Assembly (NCBI GenBank): GCA_903934325.1
Contig: CAIZNH010000028.1
Span: 1-64,000 of the forward strand
Origin: an uncultured Alphaproteobacteria bacterium
GTDB taxonomy: Bacteria > Pseudomonadota > Alphaproteobacteria > Sphingomonadales > Sphingomonadaceae
Reading direction: 5' to 3'
Length of the DNA: 64,000 nucleotides
A program made the translations under genes and the position numbers. The first letter of the stretch is position 1. Each line of letters opens with the position of its first letter. The notes below the pieces were generated by a model that did no database searches, was not told where the DNA came from, and worked only from the letters and a program-made list of their open reading frames with translations. Positions 34,586 through 44,761 of the stretch are shown here, one piece after another.

Positions 34586-36070
34586 GTGAACGAGAGTATC
34601 ACGCCTATCCTGCTGAGCCTTGCAGGTGTCATCGCCATCCTCGGCATTGCCTTCGCGCTGTCCTCGGCGCGGCGCAAGATCAACCTGCGGGTGGTGGGTT
34701 CCGCCTTTGCGCTGCAGGCCTTCACCGCGCTGATCGTGCTGCGCACCGATGCGGGCGTGGCGGTGATCGGCGGATTGTCGCGCGGGGTGATCGCGCTGCT
34801 CGATTTCTCCAAGGTCGGCATCACCTCGGTGTTCGGGCCGATGGAGAGCAATCCCTTCGCCAACACCTTCGTCATCGGCGCGCTGCCGGTGATCGTGTTC
34901 TTCGCGGCGATTGTCTCGATCCTCTATCACCTCGGGATCATGCAGCGGCTGGTGCGCTGGGTCGGCGGGGCGATCGGCTTTGTCACCGGCATCAGCAAGG
35001 TCGAGGCGCTGGGCGCGGCGGCCAATATCTTCGTCGGCCAGTCGGAAAGCCCGCTGGTGGTACGGCCCTATCTCGCCGCGCTGTCGCCGGCGGGCCTGTT
35101 CACCCTGATGAGCGTCGGGATGGCGGGCGTGGCGGGCACGATCCTGGCCGCCTATGCCAGCTTCATCGGCGAGGAGGCGGTGCCCTTCCTGCTGGCGGCC
35201 GCCTTCATGTCGGCCCCGGGCGGTATCCTGATGGCCAAGATCATCATGCCGGACGATGCGCCTTTCACGGCCCCCGGACAGGACTTCGGTATCGCCAGCG
35301 CCGCTGTCCAGCGCGCGCGCGGCAAGGCCAATGCCCTCACCGAAGCCACCCGCGTGGTCATGTATGACGAGAACGGGCACGAGATCGAACTACCGCAGGC
35401 GCGCATCAGCGCGGTCGGCCCGGCCTCGCTGGTCGAGGGCGGCGCCAAGGCCGACGAGGTGAGCGCGGCGGAAACCTTCGAGGAAGGCCAGCGCCCCGCC
35501 AATATCATCGAAGCCGCAGCGCAGGGCACCCAGACCGGCGTCAAGCTCGCCGTCGCGGTGGGGGCGATGGTGATGGTGTTCGTCGCGCTGGTGGCGCTCG
35601 CCAACGGCATGCTGGCCGGTGTCGGCAGCGGGATCGTCAGCCTTGCCGCCGGGATCGGCGCGCCGATGTCGCCGGAAACGGCCGCCTGGTTTGCCGGGAT
35701 CAGTTTCCAGAAGCTGCTCGGCTATATCTTCGCGCCCGTCATGTTCCTGATCGGGATTGCCGACTGGCAGCAGGCGCAGATCGCAGGTGGGCTGTTCGGC
35801 ACCAAGATCGTATTGAACGAATTCGTCGCCTTCATCGATCTGGGCGCGATGCAGGCCGAGGCGCTGACGGAGCGCAGCCGCGCGATCATCACCTTCGCGC
35901 TGTGCGGCTTTGCCAACTTCTCCTCGATCGCGATCCAGATGGCGGTGACCGGCGGGCTGGCCCCCAACCAGCGCCCGGTGATCGCACGGCTGGGGCTGAA
36001 GGCACTGGCGGCGGGCAGTCTTGCCAACCTGATGAGCGCGGCGCTGGCGGGGCTGTTTTTGCCGCTCTAG
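34586..36070 (+). CDS. NupC-type concentrative nucleoside transporter with large inserted loop
   Basis: A 494-residue CNT transporter; most bacterial members have about 400 residues. Motifs include NIFVGQSESPLVVRPYLAAL, SAPGGILMAKI, EGQRPANIIEAAAQGTQTGV and IVLNEFVAFIDLG. Between the MPDD end of one helix (residue 224) and EGQRPAN (300) there is an extra hydrophilic segment of about 75 residues, rich in charge. The GTG start at 34586 has weak ribosome-binding sequence (GAAGGG about 13 bp upstream), so the exact N-terminus is not sure. It should use sodium or proton gradients to import nucleosides. Confidence 0.88.
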   Translation: MNESITPILLSLAGVIAILGIAFALSSARRKINLRVVGSAFALQAFTALIVLRTDAGVAVIGGLSRGVIALLDFSKVGITSVFGPMESNPFANTFVIGALPVIVFFAAIVSILYHLGIMQRLVRWVGGAIGFVTGISKVEALGAAANIFVGQSESPLVVRPYLAALSPAGLFTLMSVGMAGVAGTILAAYASFIGEEAVPFLLAAAFMSAPGGILMAKIIMPDDAPFTAPGQDFGIASAAVQRARGKANALTEATRVVMYDENGHEIELPQARISAVGPASLVEGGAKADEVSAAETFEEGQRPANIIEAAAQGTQTGVKLAVAVGAMVMVFVALVALANGMLAGVGSGIVSLAAGIGAPMSPETAAWFAGISFQKLLGYIFAPVMFLIGIADWQQAQIAGGLFGTKIVLNEFVAFIDLGAMQAEALTERSRAIITFALCGFANFSSIAIQMAVTGGLAPNQRPVIARLGLKALAAGSLANLMSAALAGLFLPL

Positions 36071-36125
36071 TACGGGCTCGCGAAACGCTTGGCAGGCCCG
36101 CGCGCGCGGGTGTAAAGGCTCGGCC

Positions 36126-37055
36126 ATGACCGACATCGCTTCCGTTTCGCTCGCCCAGCCGCTCGAGACCATCGCCGACGAACTGGGCCGTTCTTTCGCC
36201 GAATACGGCTTTGCCGTGGTGCGCGATCACGGCATCCCGCAAAGCCTGATCGACGAGGCCGAGGCGGTGTCGAAGGCGTTCTTCGCCCTGCCCGATGCGG
36301 TCAAGCGCGCCTACAAGATCGAAGGCGGCGGCGGCGCGCGCGGCTATACCCCGTTCGGCACCGAAAAGGCCAAGGACGCCGAGGTGATGGATTTGAAGGA
36401 ATTCTGGCACGTCGGCCGCACCCTGCCGCCCGGCCATCCGCTCGCCGAATTCATGGCGCCCAATGTCTGGCCGACAGAGATCGAGGGCTTCCGCGAGACG
36501 ATGAGCGCGCTGTTCACCGCCTTCGAGACCGCCGGTGCGCGGGTGCTCGAAGCGATTGCGCTGCACCTTGGCCGCCCGCGCGATTTCTTCGCCGCGAGCG
36601 TTCAGGACGGCAATTCGGTGATGCGCCTGTTGCACTATCCGCCGCTCGCCGAAGGCGCGCCCGAAGGCGCGATCCGCGCCGCCGCGCACGAGGACATCAA
36701 CACCATCACCCTCTTGCTGGGGGCCGAGGAAGCGGGGCTTGAACTGCTCACCAAGGACGGCACCTGGCTGCCGATCCCGGCGGCCGAGGGCGCGCTGGTG
36801 ATCAATGTCGGCGACATGCTCGATCGCCAGACCAATGGCCGCCTGCGCTCGACCACGCACCGCGTCGTCAATCCGCGCGGGGATGCGGCGCGGCGCTCGC
36901 GCTATTCGATGCCGTTCTTCCTGCACTTCCGGCCCGACTTCCTGATCGAGGCCCTGCCGGAATGCGTCGACGCCAGCGACTCGGCCCCGCCGCAGCCGCC
37001 GATCACCGCGCATGATTTCCTGATGCAGCGCCTGCGCGAGATCAATCTCGCCTGA
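36126..37055 (+). CDS. 2-oxoglutarate/Fe(II) oxygenase, isopenicillin N synthase family
   Basis: A 309-residue double-stranded beta-helix oxygenase with an N-terminal DIOX_N region (YGFAVVRDHGIPQSLIDE). The iron ligands are His and Asp in AAHEDINTITLLL and a later His in RSTTHRVVNP. Arg of RYSMPFFLHF would bind the oxoacid. Members hydroxylate varied small molecules. The substrate is not indicated by context. It follows the nucleoside transporter in the same direction with a 55-bp gap. Confidence 0.88.
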   Translation: MTDIASVSLAQPLETIADELGRSFAEYGFAVVRDHGIPQSLIDEAEAVSKAFFALPDAVKRAYKIEGGGGARGYTPFGTEKAKDAEVMDLKEFWHVGRTLPPGHPLAEFMAPNVWPTEIEGFRETMSALFTAFETAGARVLEAIALHLGRPRDFFAASVQDGNSVMRLLHYPPLAEGAPEGAIRAAAHEDINTITLLLGAEEAGLELLTKDGTWLPIPAAEGALVINVGDMLDRQTNGRLRSTTHRVVNPRGDAARRSRYSMPFFLHFRPDFLIEALPECVDASDSAPPQPPITAHDFLMQRLREINLA

Positions 37056-37320
37056 TTCCAGCGGGCAGTTCCCGTCTGGGGGCTGCCGATCTGCCACAGC
37101 ACCCGATATTGCGTTGCAGCAAAGCCACACCTGCGCGCAGAAACCGCATTTTTGCAGGCCATTTTGTGCGCCGGAAGTCACGCTCGCCGAGGAAACGCGT
37201 TATGGGCGCGGCTGTTTTCATCAAACGGTCACAGAACAGTCGCTTTGCCGCAGTCACGCGGGTCTATCGGCAGACCACCAGATTTTCTCTCTCTCCATTT
37301 CGTCATCAGGGGCTACTTTC

Positions 37321-40300
37321 ATGAAGCTTAAGTATCTTCTTGCAGCAAGCGTCGTCACCCTTGCCGCCACCACCACCTTCGTCGCCACCCCGGCCTTCGC
37401 GCAGGAAACCACCTCGGCGGTGCGCGGTGAAGTGCTCGACCAGTCGGGCGCCCCGATCGCGGGTGCGACGGTCACCGTGACCCACGTGCCCTCGGGCACC
37501 ACCTCGACCCAGACGACCGACGCTTCGGGCGGCTTCAACGCCACCGGCCTGCGCCTGGGCGGCCCCTTCACCGTCAGCGTCACCGCTGAAGGCTACGAGA
37601 GCGCCGAGCAGGAAATCGGCTTCCTCGCCGCCGGCCAGGCGCAGCGTATCGCTGTCTCGCTGGCCGATGCCGGCAAGACCATCATCGTCTCGGGCGCGCG
37701 TCAGCGTTCGGCGATCACGCTGGGCACCGGTGCTGCCACCGTGCTGACCGCGCGCGACATCGCCGGCGTCTCCAACGTCAACCGCGACATCCGCAACCTT
37801 GCGCTGCGCGATCCGCTGGTGACGCTCGACGCCACCAACGGCAACGCCATCTCGATTGCCGGACAGAACAACCGCTTCAACCGCTTCACCGTTGACGGTG
37901 TGGCCTTCGGTGACCCCTTTGGTCTGGAATCCGGCGGCCTCGTCTCCTCGCGCGGTCCGGTGCCGCTCGATGCGATCGGCGAATTCTCGGTCGAAACCGC
38001 GCCGGTGGACATCCAGCAGGGCTTCTTCCAGGGCGGTGCGATCAACACCCAGCTCAAGTCGGGTGGCAACAGCTTCAGCTTCCTCGGCTCGGCCTACTAC
38101 CAGAACGACGACATGCGCGGCGATCGCGCCCGCAACCTGACCCGCGTCGGCGCCTTCGATTCGCAGGTCTACGTGGCGCAGGTCACCGGCCCGATCATCA
38201 AGGACAAGCTGTTCTTCGCGGTCACCTACGAGCGCACCCGTGACACCGTCCCGGCCGACGTCGATCCGAGCCAGCTCGGCATCACCCAGGCGCAGCTCGA
38301 CCAGATCGGCGGCATCGCCCAGAGCGTCTACAACTTCGACACGCTCGGCGTTGCCAACGACATCGTCGAGAAGGACGACAAGCTCGTCACCAAGCTCGAC
38401 TGGAACGTTGCCGACGGTCACCGTCTGAGCGCCACCTACATCTGGAACGAAGGCGCGCTGCTCGCCGGCCAGACCGGTCTGAGCCAGATCACCGCCAACA
38501 ACCCGACCTACAACCTGCTGTCGAACAACTACACGCAGGGTGCCAAGAACCACTTCGGGATCCTGCAGTCGAACAACCAGTGGTCGGACACCTTCTCGAC
38601 CCAGCTGCGCGTGTCCTATGCGGACTACACCCGTCTGCAGGTTCCGGTGGGCGGCAACCGCGACTTCGGTGAATTCACCGTCTGTCTCGAGCCGACCGCG
38701 ACCCCGGCCCCGCTGGTCTGCCCGGCCGGCATCCGCCGTCTGCGCTTCGGTCCGGACCTCAGCCGTCAGGCCAACGAGCTCGACAGCCAGAGCCTGAACA
38801 TCGAATTCCAGGCCGCGCTCAAGCTCAACAACCACACCGTCAAGGTGATCGCCGAGCGTCGCCGTCAGGACGTGCGCAACCTCTTCGCCCAGCGCACCTC
38901 GGGCGTGTGGCTGTTCGACGGCATCAACGACCTGCAGAACCGTCGTGCCAACGAAGTCGACATCGCGATCCCGCTGCGTGGCGGCATCGACACCGTGACC
39001 GCCGATTTCCAGAACAACTCCTGGACCTTCGGCATCATGGACACGATCGACGTGACCGACACCCTGACCGTGGTGGCCGGCGTGCGTTACGACCTGTTCG
39101 ACACCCCCGACACGCCGTTCTTCAACCAAGCGTTCCTCGATCGCTTCGGCTTCCCGAACACCGGCACGCTCAACGGGCGTGACCTGTTCCAGCCGCGCTT
39201 CGGCTTCAACTGGAAGCCGACTGATCGTCTGCAAGTGCGCGGTTCGGCCGGCCTGTTCGGCGGCGGCAACCCGCTGGTGTGGATCTCGAACAACTATTCG
39301 AACCCCGGCCCGACGATCGGCCGTGTGCAGGTCCGCCGCACGCTCGGCGTCAATGGCGCTGCCGACACCTTCACCGTGTCGGGCGTCACCGGCCTCACCA
39401 CCGCGCAGCAGAACACCATCGGCGCTGCCACGCTGAATAACGTCTCGGGCGGCACCGGCATCCCGCAGGCGCTGATCGACGCGGTTCGCACCACCGGCAC
39501 CGCGGCCTCGCCGACCAACGCGCTCGATCCGAACTTCAAGGCGCCTTCGCAGTGGCGTTTCTCGGGCTCGGCCGACTATGAAGCCAACCTCGGCTTCCTG
39601 GGCGATGGCTGGAACTTCGGCGTGGACGTGATCTACTCGAAGGTGAACAACGCGCTCGAGTGGACCGATCTGCGTTCGGTCGCCCAGGCCACCGCGCTGC
39701 CCGATGGCCGCGTGCGCTACAACATCCTCGCCGGCCAGACGGGCGTGAACACCGACATGCTGCTCACCAACACCGATGAAGGTGACAGCTGGAACGTGGT
39801 CGCGCGCTTCAACAAGCGCTGGAGCTCGGGCTTCTTCCTGAACGGTGCCTACACCTACCAGAACGTGGACGACCAGAACCCCGGCACCTCTTCGGTGGCG
39901 TTCTCGAACTACACCAACACCGCGGTTGGTGAGGATCCGAACTTCGCGGCGATCGGTATCTCGAACTACCAGCGCGATCACGCCTTCCGTCTGGTGACCG
40001 GCTTCGACGGCGAGATCTTCGGTGACAACAACACCCGCATCGAGCTGTTCTACAACCTGCGTTCGGGCCAGCGTTACAGCTACACCATGGCCGATCAGGC
40101 TGCGGGCACCGCGCGTTCGACGGTGTTCGGGGTGACCGGTCGCAACTCGGCCAACCTGCTCTACGTGCCGAACGTGGCCAGCCTGACCGCCGACTCGCGG
40201 GTTCTGTATGCTGCGAACTTCGACTTCGCCGGCTTCCAGAACTTCATCCAGAACTCGGAACTGGCCGATTTCCAGGGGCAGATCGCTCCGAAGAACATCG

Positions 40301-40647
40301 CTAAGACCCCCTGGGTGCACAAGCTCGACTTCTCGTTCCGTCAGGAAGTGCCGTTCGTGTTCGGCGGCAAGGTCGAACTGATGGCCGACGTCGAAAACGT
40401 GCTGAACCTCATCAACAGCGACTGGGGCACCATCCGTCAGGTCGGCTTCCCCTACACCGCTCCGGTGGTGAACGTGCGCTGCCTGACCACCCCGGGCAAC
40501 GCCGCGAGCATCGCGACCGGCACGCAGAACTGCGCGCAGTACCTGTTCGAAAACCGCATCGGCACCACCTTCGCCGCTCCGGTGGAAGCGACCCAGATCA
40601 ATGGTTCGCTTTGGGGCGTGCGCTTCGGTGTCCGCGTGCGCTTCTGA
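37321..40647 (+). CDS. Large TonB-dependent receptor (Oar-like) with carboxypeptidase-regulatory-like domain
   Basis: A 1108-residue outer-membrane receptor. The signal peptide is MKLKYLLAASVVTLAATTTF with cleavage at AFA-QE. A carboxypeptidase-regulatory-like domain follows (about residues 28-105, with VRGEVLDQSGAPIAGATVTV). The plug begins near residue 120 and the barrel fills the rest, ending in VRF with a terminal Phe. Oar-type receptors often take up peptides, oligosaccharides or carry out protein export; the substrate here is open. A 265-bp leader precedes it and a strong terminator follows, so it is a single transcript. Confidence 0.93.
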   Translation: MKLKYLLAASVVTLAATTTFVATPAFAQETTSAVRGEVLDQSGAPIAGATVTVTHVPSGTTSTQTTDASGGFNATGLRLGGPFTVSVTAEGYESAEQEIGFLAAGQAQRIAVSLADAGKTIIVSGARQRSAITLGTGAATVLTARDIAGVSNVNRDIRNLALRDPLVTLDATNGNAISIAGQNNRFNRFTVDGVAFGDPFGLESGGLVSSRGPVPLDAIGEFSVETAPVDIQQGFFQGGAINTQLKSGGNSFSFLGSAYYQNDDMRGDRARNLTRVGAFDSQVYVAQVTGPIIKDKLFFAVTYERTRDTVPADVDPSQLGITQAQLDQIGGIAQSVYNFDTLGVANDIVEKDDKLVTKLDWNVADGHRLSATYIWNEGALLAGQTGLSQITANNPTYNLLSNNYTQGAKNHFGILQSNNQWSDTFSTQLRVSYADYTRLQVPVGGNRDFGEFTVCLEPTATPAPLVCPAGIRRLRFGPDLSRQANELDSQSLNIEFQAALKLNNHTVKVIAERRRQDVRNLFAQRTSGVWLFDGINDLQNRRANEVDIAIPLRGGIDTVTADFQNNSWTFGIMDTIDVTDTLTVVAGVRYDLFDTPDTPFFNQAFLDRFGFPNTGTLNGRDLFQPRFGFNWKPTDRLQVRGSAGLFGGGNPLVWISNNYSNPGPTIGRVQVRRTLGVNGAADTFTVSGVTGLTTAQQNTIGAATLNNVSGGTGIPQALIDAVRTTGTAASPTNALDPNFKAPSQWRFSGSADYEANLGFLGDGWNFGVDVIYSKVNNALEWTDLRSVAQATALPDGRVRYNILAGQTGVNTDMLLTNTDEGDSWNVVARFNKRWSSGFFLNGAYTYQNVDDQNPGTSSVAFSNYTNTAVGEDPNFAAIGISNYQRDHAFRLVTGFDGEIFGDNNTRIELFYNLRSGQRYSYTMADQAAGTARSTVFGVTGRNSANLLYVPNVASLTADSRVLYAANFDFAGFQNFIQNSELADFQGQIAPKNIAKTPWVHKLDFSFRQEVPFVFGGKVELMADVENVLNLINSDWGTIRQVGFPYTAPVVNVRCLTTPGNAASIATGTQNCAQYLFENRIGTTFAAPVEATQINGSLWGVRFGVRVRF

Positions 40648-40670
40648 TCGCACAGGCATCCTGCCAAACG

Positions 40671-40707
40671 AAAAGAGGGCGGTCCGGTAACGGGCCGCCC
40701 TTTTTCG
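40671..40707 (+). terminator. Intrinsic terminator after TonB receptor
   Basis: Stem AGGGCGGTCCG with CGGGCCGCCCT and loop GTAA, followed by TTTT. An A-run lies on the left, so it may also serve the convergent kinase gene. Confidence 0.88.
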
Positions 40708-40725
40708 TTGGCGCGCACGCGCCTT

Positions 40726-43638
40726 CTAGCCGGCGGCGCGGCTGGCTGAGCGGGGTTCGGTGTCAGAGGGGCGATCGGCCAGCGCCAGCCATTCGCGCGC
40801 GAGGGTGACGCAGGTCTCGCCGGCCTCAACTCCCATGTTTTCCGGCCCGAGCGCCCGTTCGAGCGCCGCCGCCGCCTCGCCCAGCGCCGCCTCGCCGAAC
40901 ATTCCGGCGGTGCCTGCGACCTTGTGCAGCAGCATCGCGAGCCGCTCGGCGGCGCGGGCCTCGGCTTGCGGTGCGGCGAGCGTGCCATCGCGCAGGGCGG
41001 TGCGCACGGCCTCCACCGCCTCGTGCCGCCGCGCTTCCCAGCGGGCGACCAGCCGCGGCGACAGCGAGGCCGCAGCCGCGGCTGCCGCGGTGCGGGCCGC
41101 TTCGACCGTCGGCTCCTCGACTATCGTGGTCGGCAGCCAGCGCTGGAGTGCGCGGACCAGCTGCGCGAGCGCAATCGGCTTGGCGAGGTGCGCCTGCATC
41201 CCGGCAGTGCGGGCGGCGGCGATGTCTTCGGGGTAAGCGTTGGCGGTGAGCGCTACCACCGGCAGCACATCCGGCCCGATGCCCTCAGCCCGGATCGCGC
41301 GGGTGGCGGCATAGCCGTCGCAGCCCGGCATCTGCACATCCATCAGCACCAGATCATAGAGCTGGCCGCGCAGGATCGAATCGATCACCATCGCGATCGC
41401 CTCGTTCCCGTCATGCGCGATCGCGACCTCCTGCCCGCAGCGCTCGAGCATCTCGGTCACCAGCGTGCGGTTGATGTCGTGATCCTCGACCAGCAGGATG
41501 CGCGAGGCGCGGGGCAGATCGGGCGCGGGATCATCGCCCGCCGGGCTGCGCAGCGAGAGCGGGCCGGGCATGATGTCGTCCGGCTCGGCCGCGGGCGGAG
41601 CGGCGATGCGCGCGGTCAGCAGCAAGGTGAAGCGCGAGCCTTCGCCCGGCGTGCTCTCCACCTCGATCCGCCCGCCGAGCAGGCTGGCGAGCTGGCGGCT
41701 GATGGAGAGGCCCAACCCGGTGCCGCCGAAGCGCCGGGCGATATCGCTTTCGCCCTGCACGAAGGGCTGGAAGATCGTCTCCAGCCGCCCGGCGCTGATG
41801 CCGATGCCGCTGTCGGCGATGGTGATGCGCACCTCCTTGCCCTCGCGCCGCCAGCTCAGCCGGATGGTGCCGGCCTCGGTGAACTTTACTGCATTGCCGA
41901 GAAGGTTGAGCACGATCTGGCGCAGCCGCAGCCCGTCGGTCAGCAGCCACAGGCCCGCCGCGTCCGGATCGCCGTCGAAGGCCAGCGACAGGCCCTTCTT
42001 CTCGGCCGCCTGCCGATGCAGCGCGGCACATTCCGCCAGCGTCGCATCGAGATCGACCGGCGCCTCGTCGATCGAGAGCTGCCCGCTTTCGATCTTGGAC
42101 AGGTCGAGCACGTCGTTGAGCATCATCATCATCGAGCGCCCCGACTGGACGATCATCTCGGCATAGCGCTGCTGCTGGGGATCAAGCTCGCCTTGCAGCA
42201 GCAGTTCGGCAAAGCCCAGCACGCCGTTCATCGGTGTGCGGATCTCGTGGCTCATATTGGCGAGGAATTCGGACTTGGCCTGCGCCGCGTTCTCGGCATG
42301 GCGTCGGGCGCGGGTGAGCAGCAGTTCGAGCTCGACCCGCTCGGTCACGTCGCGCGCGGCCACCACCACGCCTTCGCGCTGGCCGGTATCGGGATTGCGG
42401 ATGATCGCGCAGTCGGCCTCCAGAAACACCGGCGTGCCATCGGGATTGTCCTTGAAGCGGCGATAGGTGACGCGCTCCTTGTCGGAAATGCCGTCGAGCA
42501 GGCGGCCCAGCGCCAGCACAGCGCGATCGCGGGTTTCGGGGTGGAGGCGGGCGGTCACCGGCTTGCCCACGAAGGTTTCGGGCGGCACCCCCAGCACTTC
42601 GTGCACCGAGGGCGAGGCATAGGTGCAGGTGCCATCAAGCCCGTAGCGCAGCACCGCTTCGGTGATGTTGTCGGCGAGCAGATCGACCTGCCGCTTGCCC
42701 GCTTCGAGCTGGGCGACCATCCGGTCCCGCCCGGCAAGGATTGCGGCCACCGGAAGCCCGGTAAGGAAATTGGCGGCGATGAAGGCCTGCAAGAGGTGCA
42801 ATTGCGCGATCCCCCCGGCCGAGACCGAAGCAATCGGGCCAAGCCCCGCCCAGGTCATCGCGCCCGCCACCAGCGCCACGCCCGTCACATGAATTGCCGT
42901 GCCGAGGCTGCCGAGCCGGAAGGCGTGCAGCAGGGTGATCGGCTGGATCAGGAAGATCAGCGGATATTGCGCCTGATTGAAGACAAGCAGCGCGCAGGTC
43001 ATCCCGCCGATCAGCAGCGCCGCGCTCTCCGCCCCGCGCGCGGGCGCCTGCGGGAGCGTGCCGCGCATCCGGTCAATCAGCAGGAGGCCGGCGGGCACCG
43101 CCAGCAGCATCGCCATGCTGTCGGTCAGGAACCATGTCACCAGCCCCACGCGCAGCGCGTCCCAGTCCTGCCCCAGCATCGGCGCGACCAGCAGGCCCGA
43201 GACCAGCGGGCCGACCAGCCCGCCCGCCCAGACGAAGCGCGCCAGCTGCACCAGCCGGGTCATGTCCGCCCCGCCACCCCCGCCATCGATATCGGCGCGG
43301 CGGGTGAGCGCCAGCACCACCATGATCTCGGCCAAATTGGCGAGGCTGAACAGGCAGGCGACCGGCCACGGCTGCTGCGCCACCGCATTCGCACCGAGGC
43401 TGGCGCAGAAGACCAGTCCGAGGAACAGCCATTCATGTCCCAGCCTCGCGCGGAGCAACAGCAGCACGGCCAGCGCATTGGGGAGCCATACCGGGGTGAT
43501 CCCGTCTCCCGCCCGTGCGAGCATCAGGCTGGCCCAGCCCGACAGCAGATAGAGCAGCGCGCCGAGCAGCGAGGCTATCACCGTGTGCTGATCGAGCGGG
43601 CCGGAAGCGATCTTGAGCACCCCCGCGATGCGCGCCAT
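40726..43638 (-). CDS. Membrane hybrid sensor histidine kinase (MASE1-PAS-HisKA-HATPase-REC-Hpt)
   Basis: A 970-residue phosphorelay sensor. MASE1-like membrane spans cover about residues 15-310. A PAS domain follows (about 330-450, [19 protein letters not shown]), then HisKA with [15 protein letters not shown] (phospho-His), and HATPase with [13 protein letters not shown] and [11 protein letters not shown] receiver has [13 protein letters not shown] (phospho-Asp), and a C-terminal Hpt has [16 protein letters not shown] 43638 is the best start, but the frame is open to 43737. No response regulator is adjacent; the output partner is unknown. Confidence 0.9.
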   Translation of the reverse strand: MARIAGVLKIASGPLDQHTVIASLLGALLYLLSGWASLMLARAGDGITPVWLPNALAVLLLLRARLGHEWLFLGLVFCASLGANAVAQQPWPVACLFSLANLAEIMVVLALTRRADIDGGGGGADMTRLVQLARFVWAGGLVGPLVSGLLVAPMLGQDWDALRVGLVTWFLTDSMAMLLAVPAGLLLIDRMRGTLPQAPARGAESAALLIGGMTCALLVFNQAQYPLIFLIQPITLLHAFRLGSLGTAIHVTGVALVAGAMTWAGLGPIASVSAGGIAQLHLLQAFIAANFLTGLPVAAILAGRDRMVAQLEAGKRQVDLLADNITEAVLRYGLDGTCTYASPSVHEVLGVPPETFVGKPVTARLHPETRDRAVLALGRLLDGISDKERVTYRRFKDNPDGTPVFLEADCAIIRNPDTGQREGVVVAARDVTERVELELLLTRARRHAENAAQAKSEFLANMSHEIRTPMNGVLGFAELLLQGELDPQQQRYAEMIVQSGRSMMMMLNDVLDLSKIESGQLSIDEAPVDLDATLAECAALHRQAAEKKGLSLAFDGDPDAAGLWLLTDGLRLRQIVLNLLGNAVKFTEAGTIRLSWRREGKEVRITIADSGIGISAGRLETIFQPFVQGESDIARRFGGTGLGLSISRQLASLLGGRIEVESTPGEGSRFTLLLTARIAAPPAAEPDDIMPGPLSLRSPAGDDPAPDLPRASRILLVEDHDINRTLVTEMLERCGQEVAIAHDGNEAIAMVIDSILRGQLYDLVLMDVQMPGCDGYAATRAIRAEGIGPDVLPVVALTANAYPEDIAAARTAGMQAHLAKPIALAQLVRALQRWLPTTIVEEPTVEAARTAAAAAAASLSPRLVARWEARRHEAVEAVRTALRDGTLAAPQAEARAAERLAMLLHKVAGTAGMFGEAALGEAAAALERALGPENMGVEAGETCVTLAREWLALADRPSDTEPRSASRAAG

Positions 43639-43926
43639 CAGCGAGGCGGGTGGAGCACAAGCGGGCGGCCCCGGAGGCGGTGCACCGGCCTCGCGCGGCG
43701 GGCCTCCGGGCGCAAGCATGCTCCCGCCAATCCGCAAGGCGGTGTCGTTGATGCCGTCCGGGGCTTCACGCCCGGCAGCGCCGAAACGGTGACCAGCGGG
43801 GTTGATCCTTCGCGCTCCCCTTGCACTCCATCGCCAATATCCGGGGCTGTGCTATAGGAATCCCGCGCGGCTTTCCGGGGGAACTGGAACCAGAATGGAG
43901 GGAATTTTGAGCGGGGGCGGCAGACC

Positions 43927-44670
43927 ATGACGGGCAGCACGGCAGGCGGCGGGGGCTTCCAGCGCGAGCACCAGCGCCGTCGTCCGCGCCTGCCCCTGCT
44001 GGCGGGGATCGCGCTGCTGCACATCCTTGCGCTCTATGGCCTCGCCCGCGCGCTGGCGCCGGATCTGACGGCGCAGGTCGAGGAGGGCGTGGTCTCGGCT
44101 TTCATGGTGACTGTCACCACGCCTCCGCCGCCGCCCGAAAACCGGCCCGAGCCCGACGAGGGCGCGCAAGGCGATCCCGGCAAGGATGCCGTGCCCCAGC
44201 CTGTCACCCAGCCCAAGCCGCCGCGTGATCTGCGCGAAGAGCCGCCGCGTCCGCGCGCCGCCTCGACCGGCACGGCGAGCCAGTCGGGCGCGACGCTCGC
44301 AGGCGATGGCACCGGGGCGGCGGGCAGCGGGCTCGGCACCGGCACCGGCAGCGGAAATGGCGGCGGCGGGCGCGGCGGGGTGGCAGTGAGCAAGCCGGTG
44401 CATGTCTCTGGCGCGATCGACAACGCCCGCGACTTTCCCGTGCCTCCCGGAGGCCGCGCGGCGCGGGCCGGCACCGAGGTGATCGTGCGCGTGACCGGGA
44501 CGCCGCAGGGCCGCGCGACGGGTTGCACGATCTATCGTCCCAGCCCCGATCCCGAGGCCGACCGGATCACCTGCCAGCTGGTCGAGAGCCGCCTCGGCTT
44601 CCGCCCGGCGATGGACGCCGAAGGCCGCCCCGTGGCCGCGCCGTTCTATTGGCGGCAGCGGTGGTTCTGA
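43927..44670 (+). CDS. TonB-like energy transducer protein
   Basis: A 247-residue protein with one N-terminal membrane span (LPLLAGIALLHILALYGLAR), a Pro-rich middle (PPPPPENRPEPDEG), a Gly-rich linker (about residues 125-155) and a C-terminal TonB_C-like domain (GTEVIVRVTGTPQGRATGC, then LGFRPAMDAEGRPVAAPF). It may energise outer-membrane receptors such as the giant one upstream. ExbB and ExbD genes are not in the window. The end diverges from E. coli TonB, so this is a family-level call. Confidence 0.75.
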   Translation: MTGSTAGGGGFQREHQRRRPRLPLLAGIALLHILALYGLARALAPDLTAQVEEGVVSAFMVTVTTPPPPPENRPEPDEGAQGDPGKDAVPQPVTQPKPPRDLREEPPRPRAASTGTASQSGATLAGDGTGAAGSGLGTGTGSGNGGGGRGGVAVSKPVHVSGAIDNARDFPVPPGGRAARAGTEVIVRVTGTPQGRATGCTIYRPSPDPEADRITCQLVESRLGFRPAMDAEGRPVAAPFYWRQRWF

Positions 44671-44761
44671 TGCCTCCATCCCGGGCCTATCCCCGCTGCG
44701 CCACTGGCCTCGCTGTGGCAAATCGGATAGCGAACCCAGCCAGACGAAAGGGGTAAATGGC

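Noticed and set aside
37306..40659. Open frame of over 1100 codons on the minus strand opposite the TonB receptor
   Set aside because: It has no recognisable domain and mirrors the receptor's biased codons. The plus-strand receptor is complete, with signal peptide and terminal Phe.
40924..43857. Open frame of about 977 codons on the plus strand over the hybrid kinase
   Set aside because: Low-complexity His/Gln/Arg-rich composition typical of an antisense shadow; the kinase on the other strand has all motifs.
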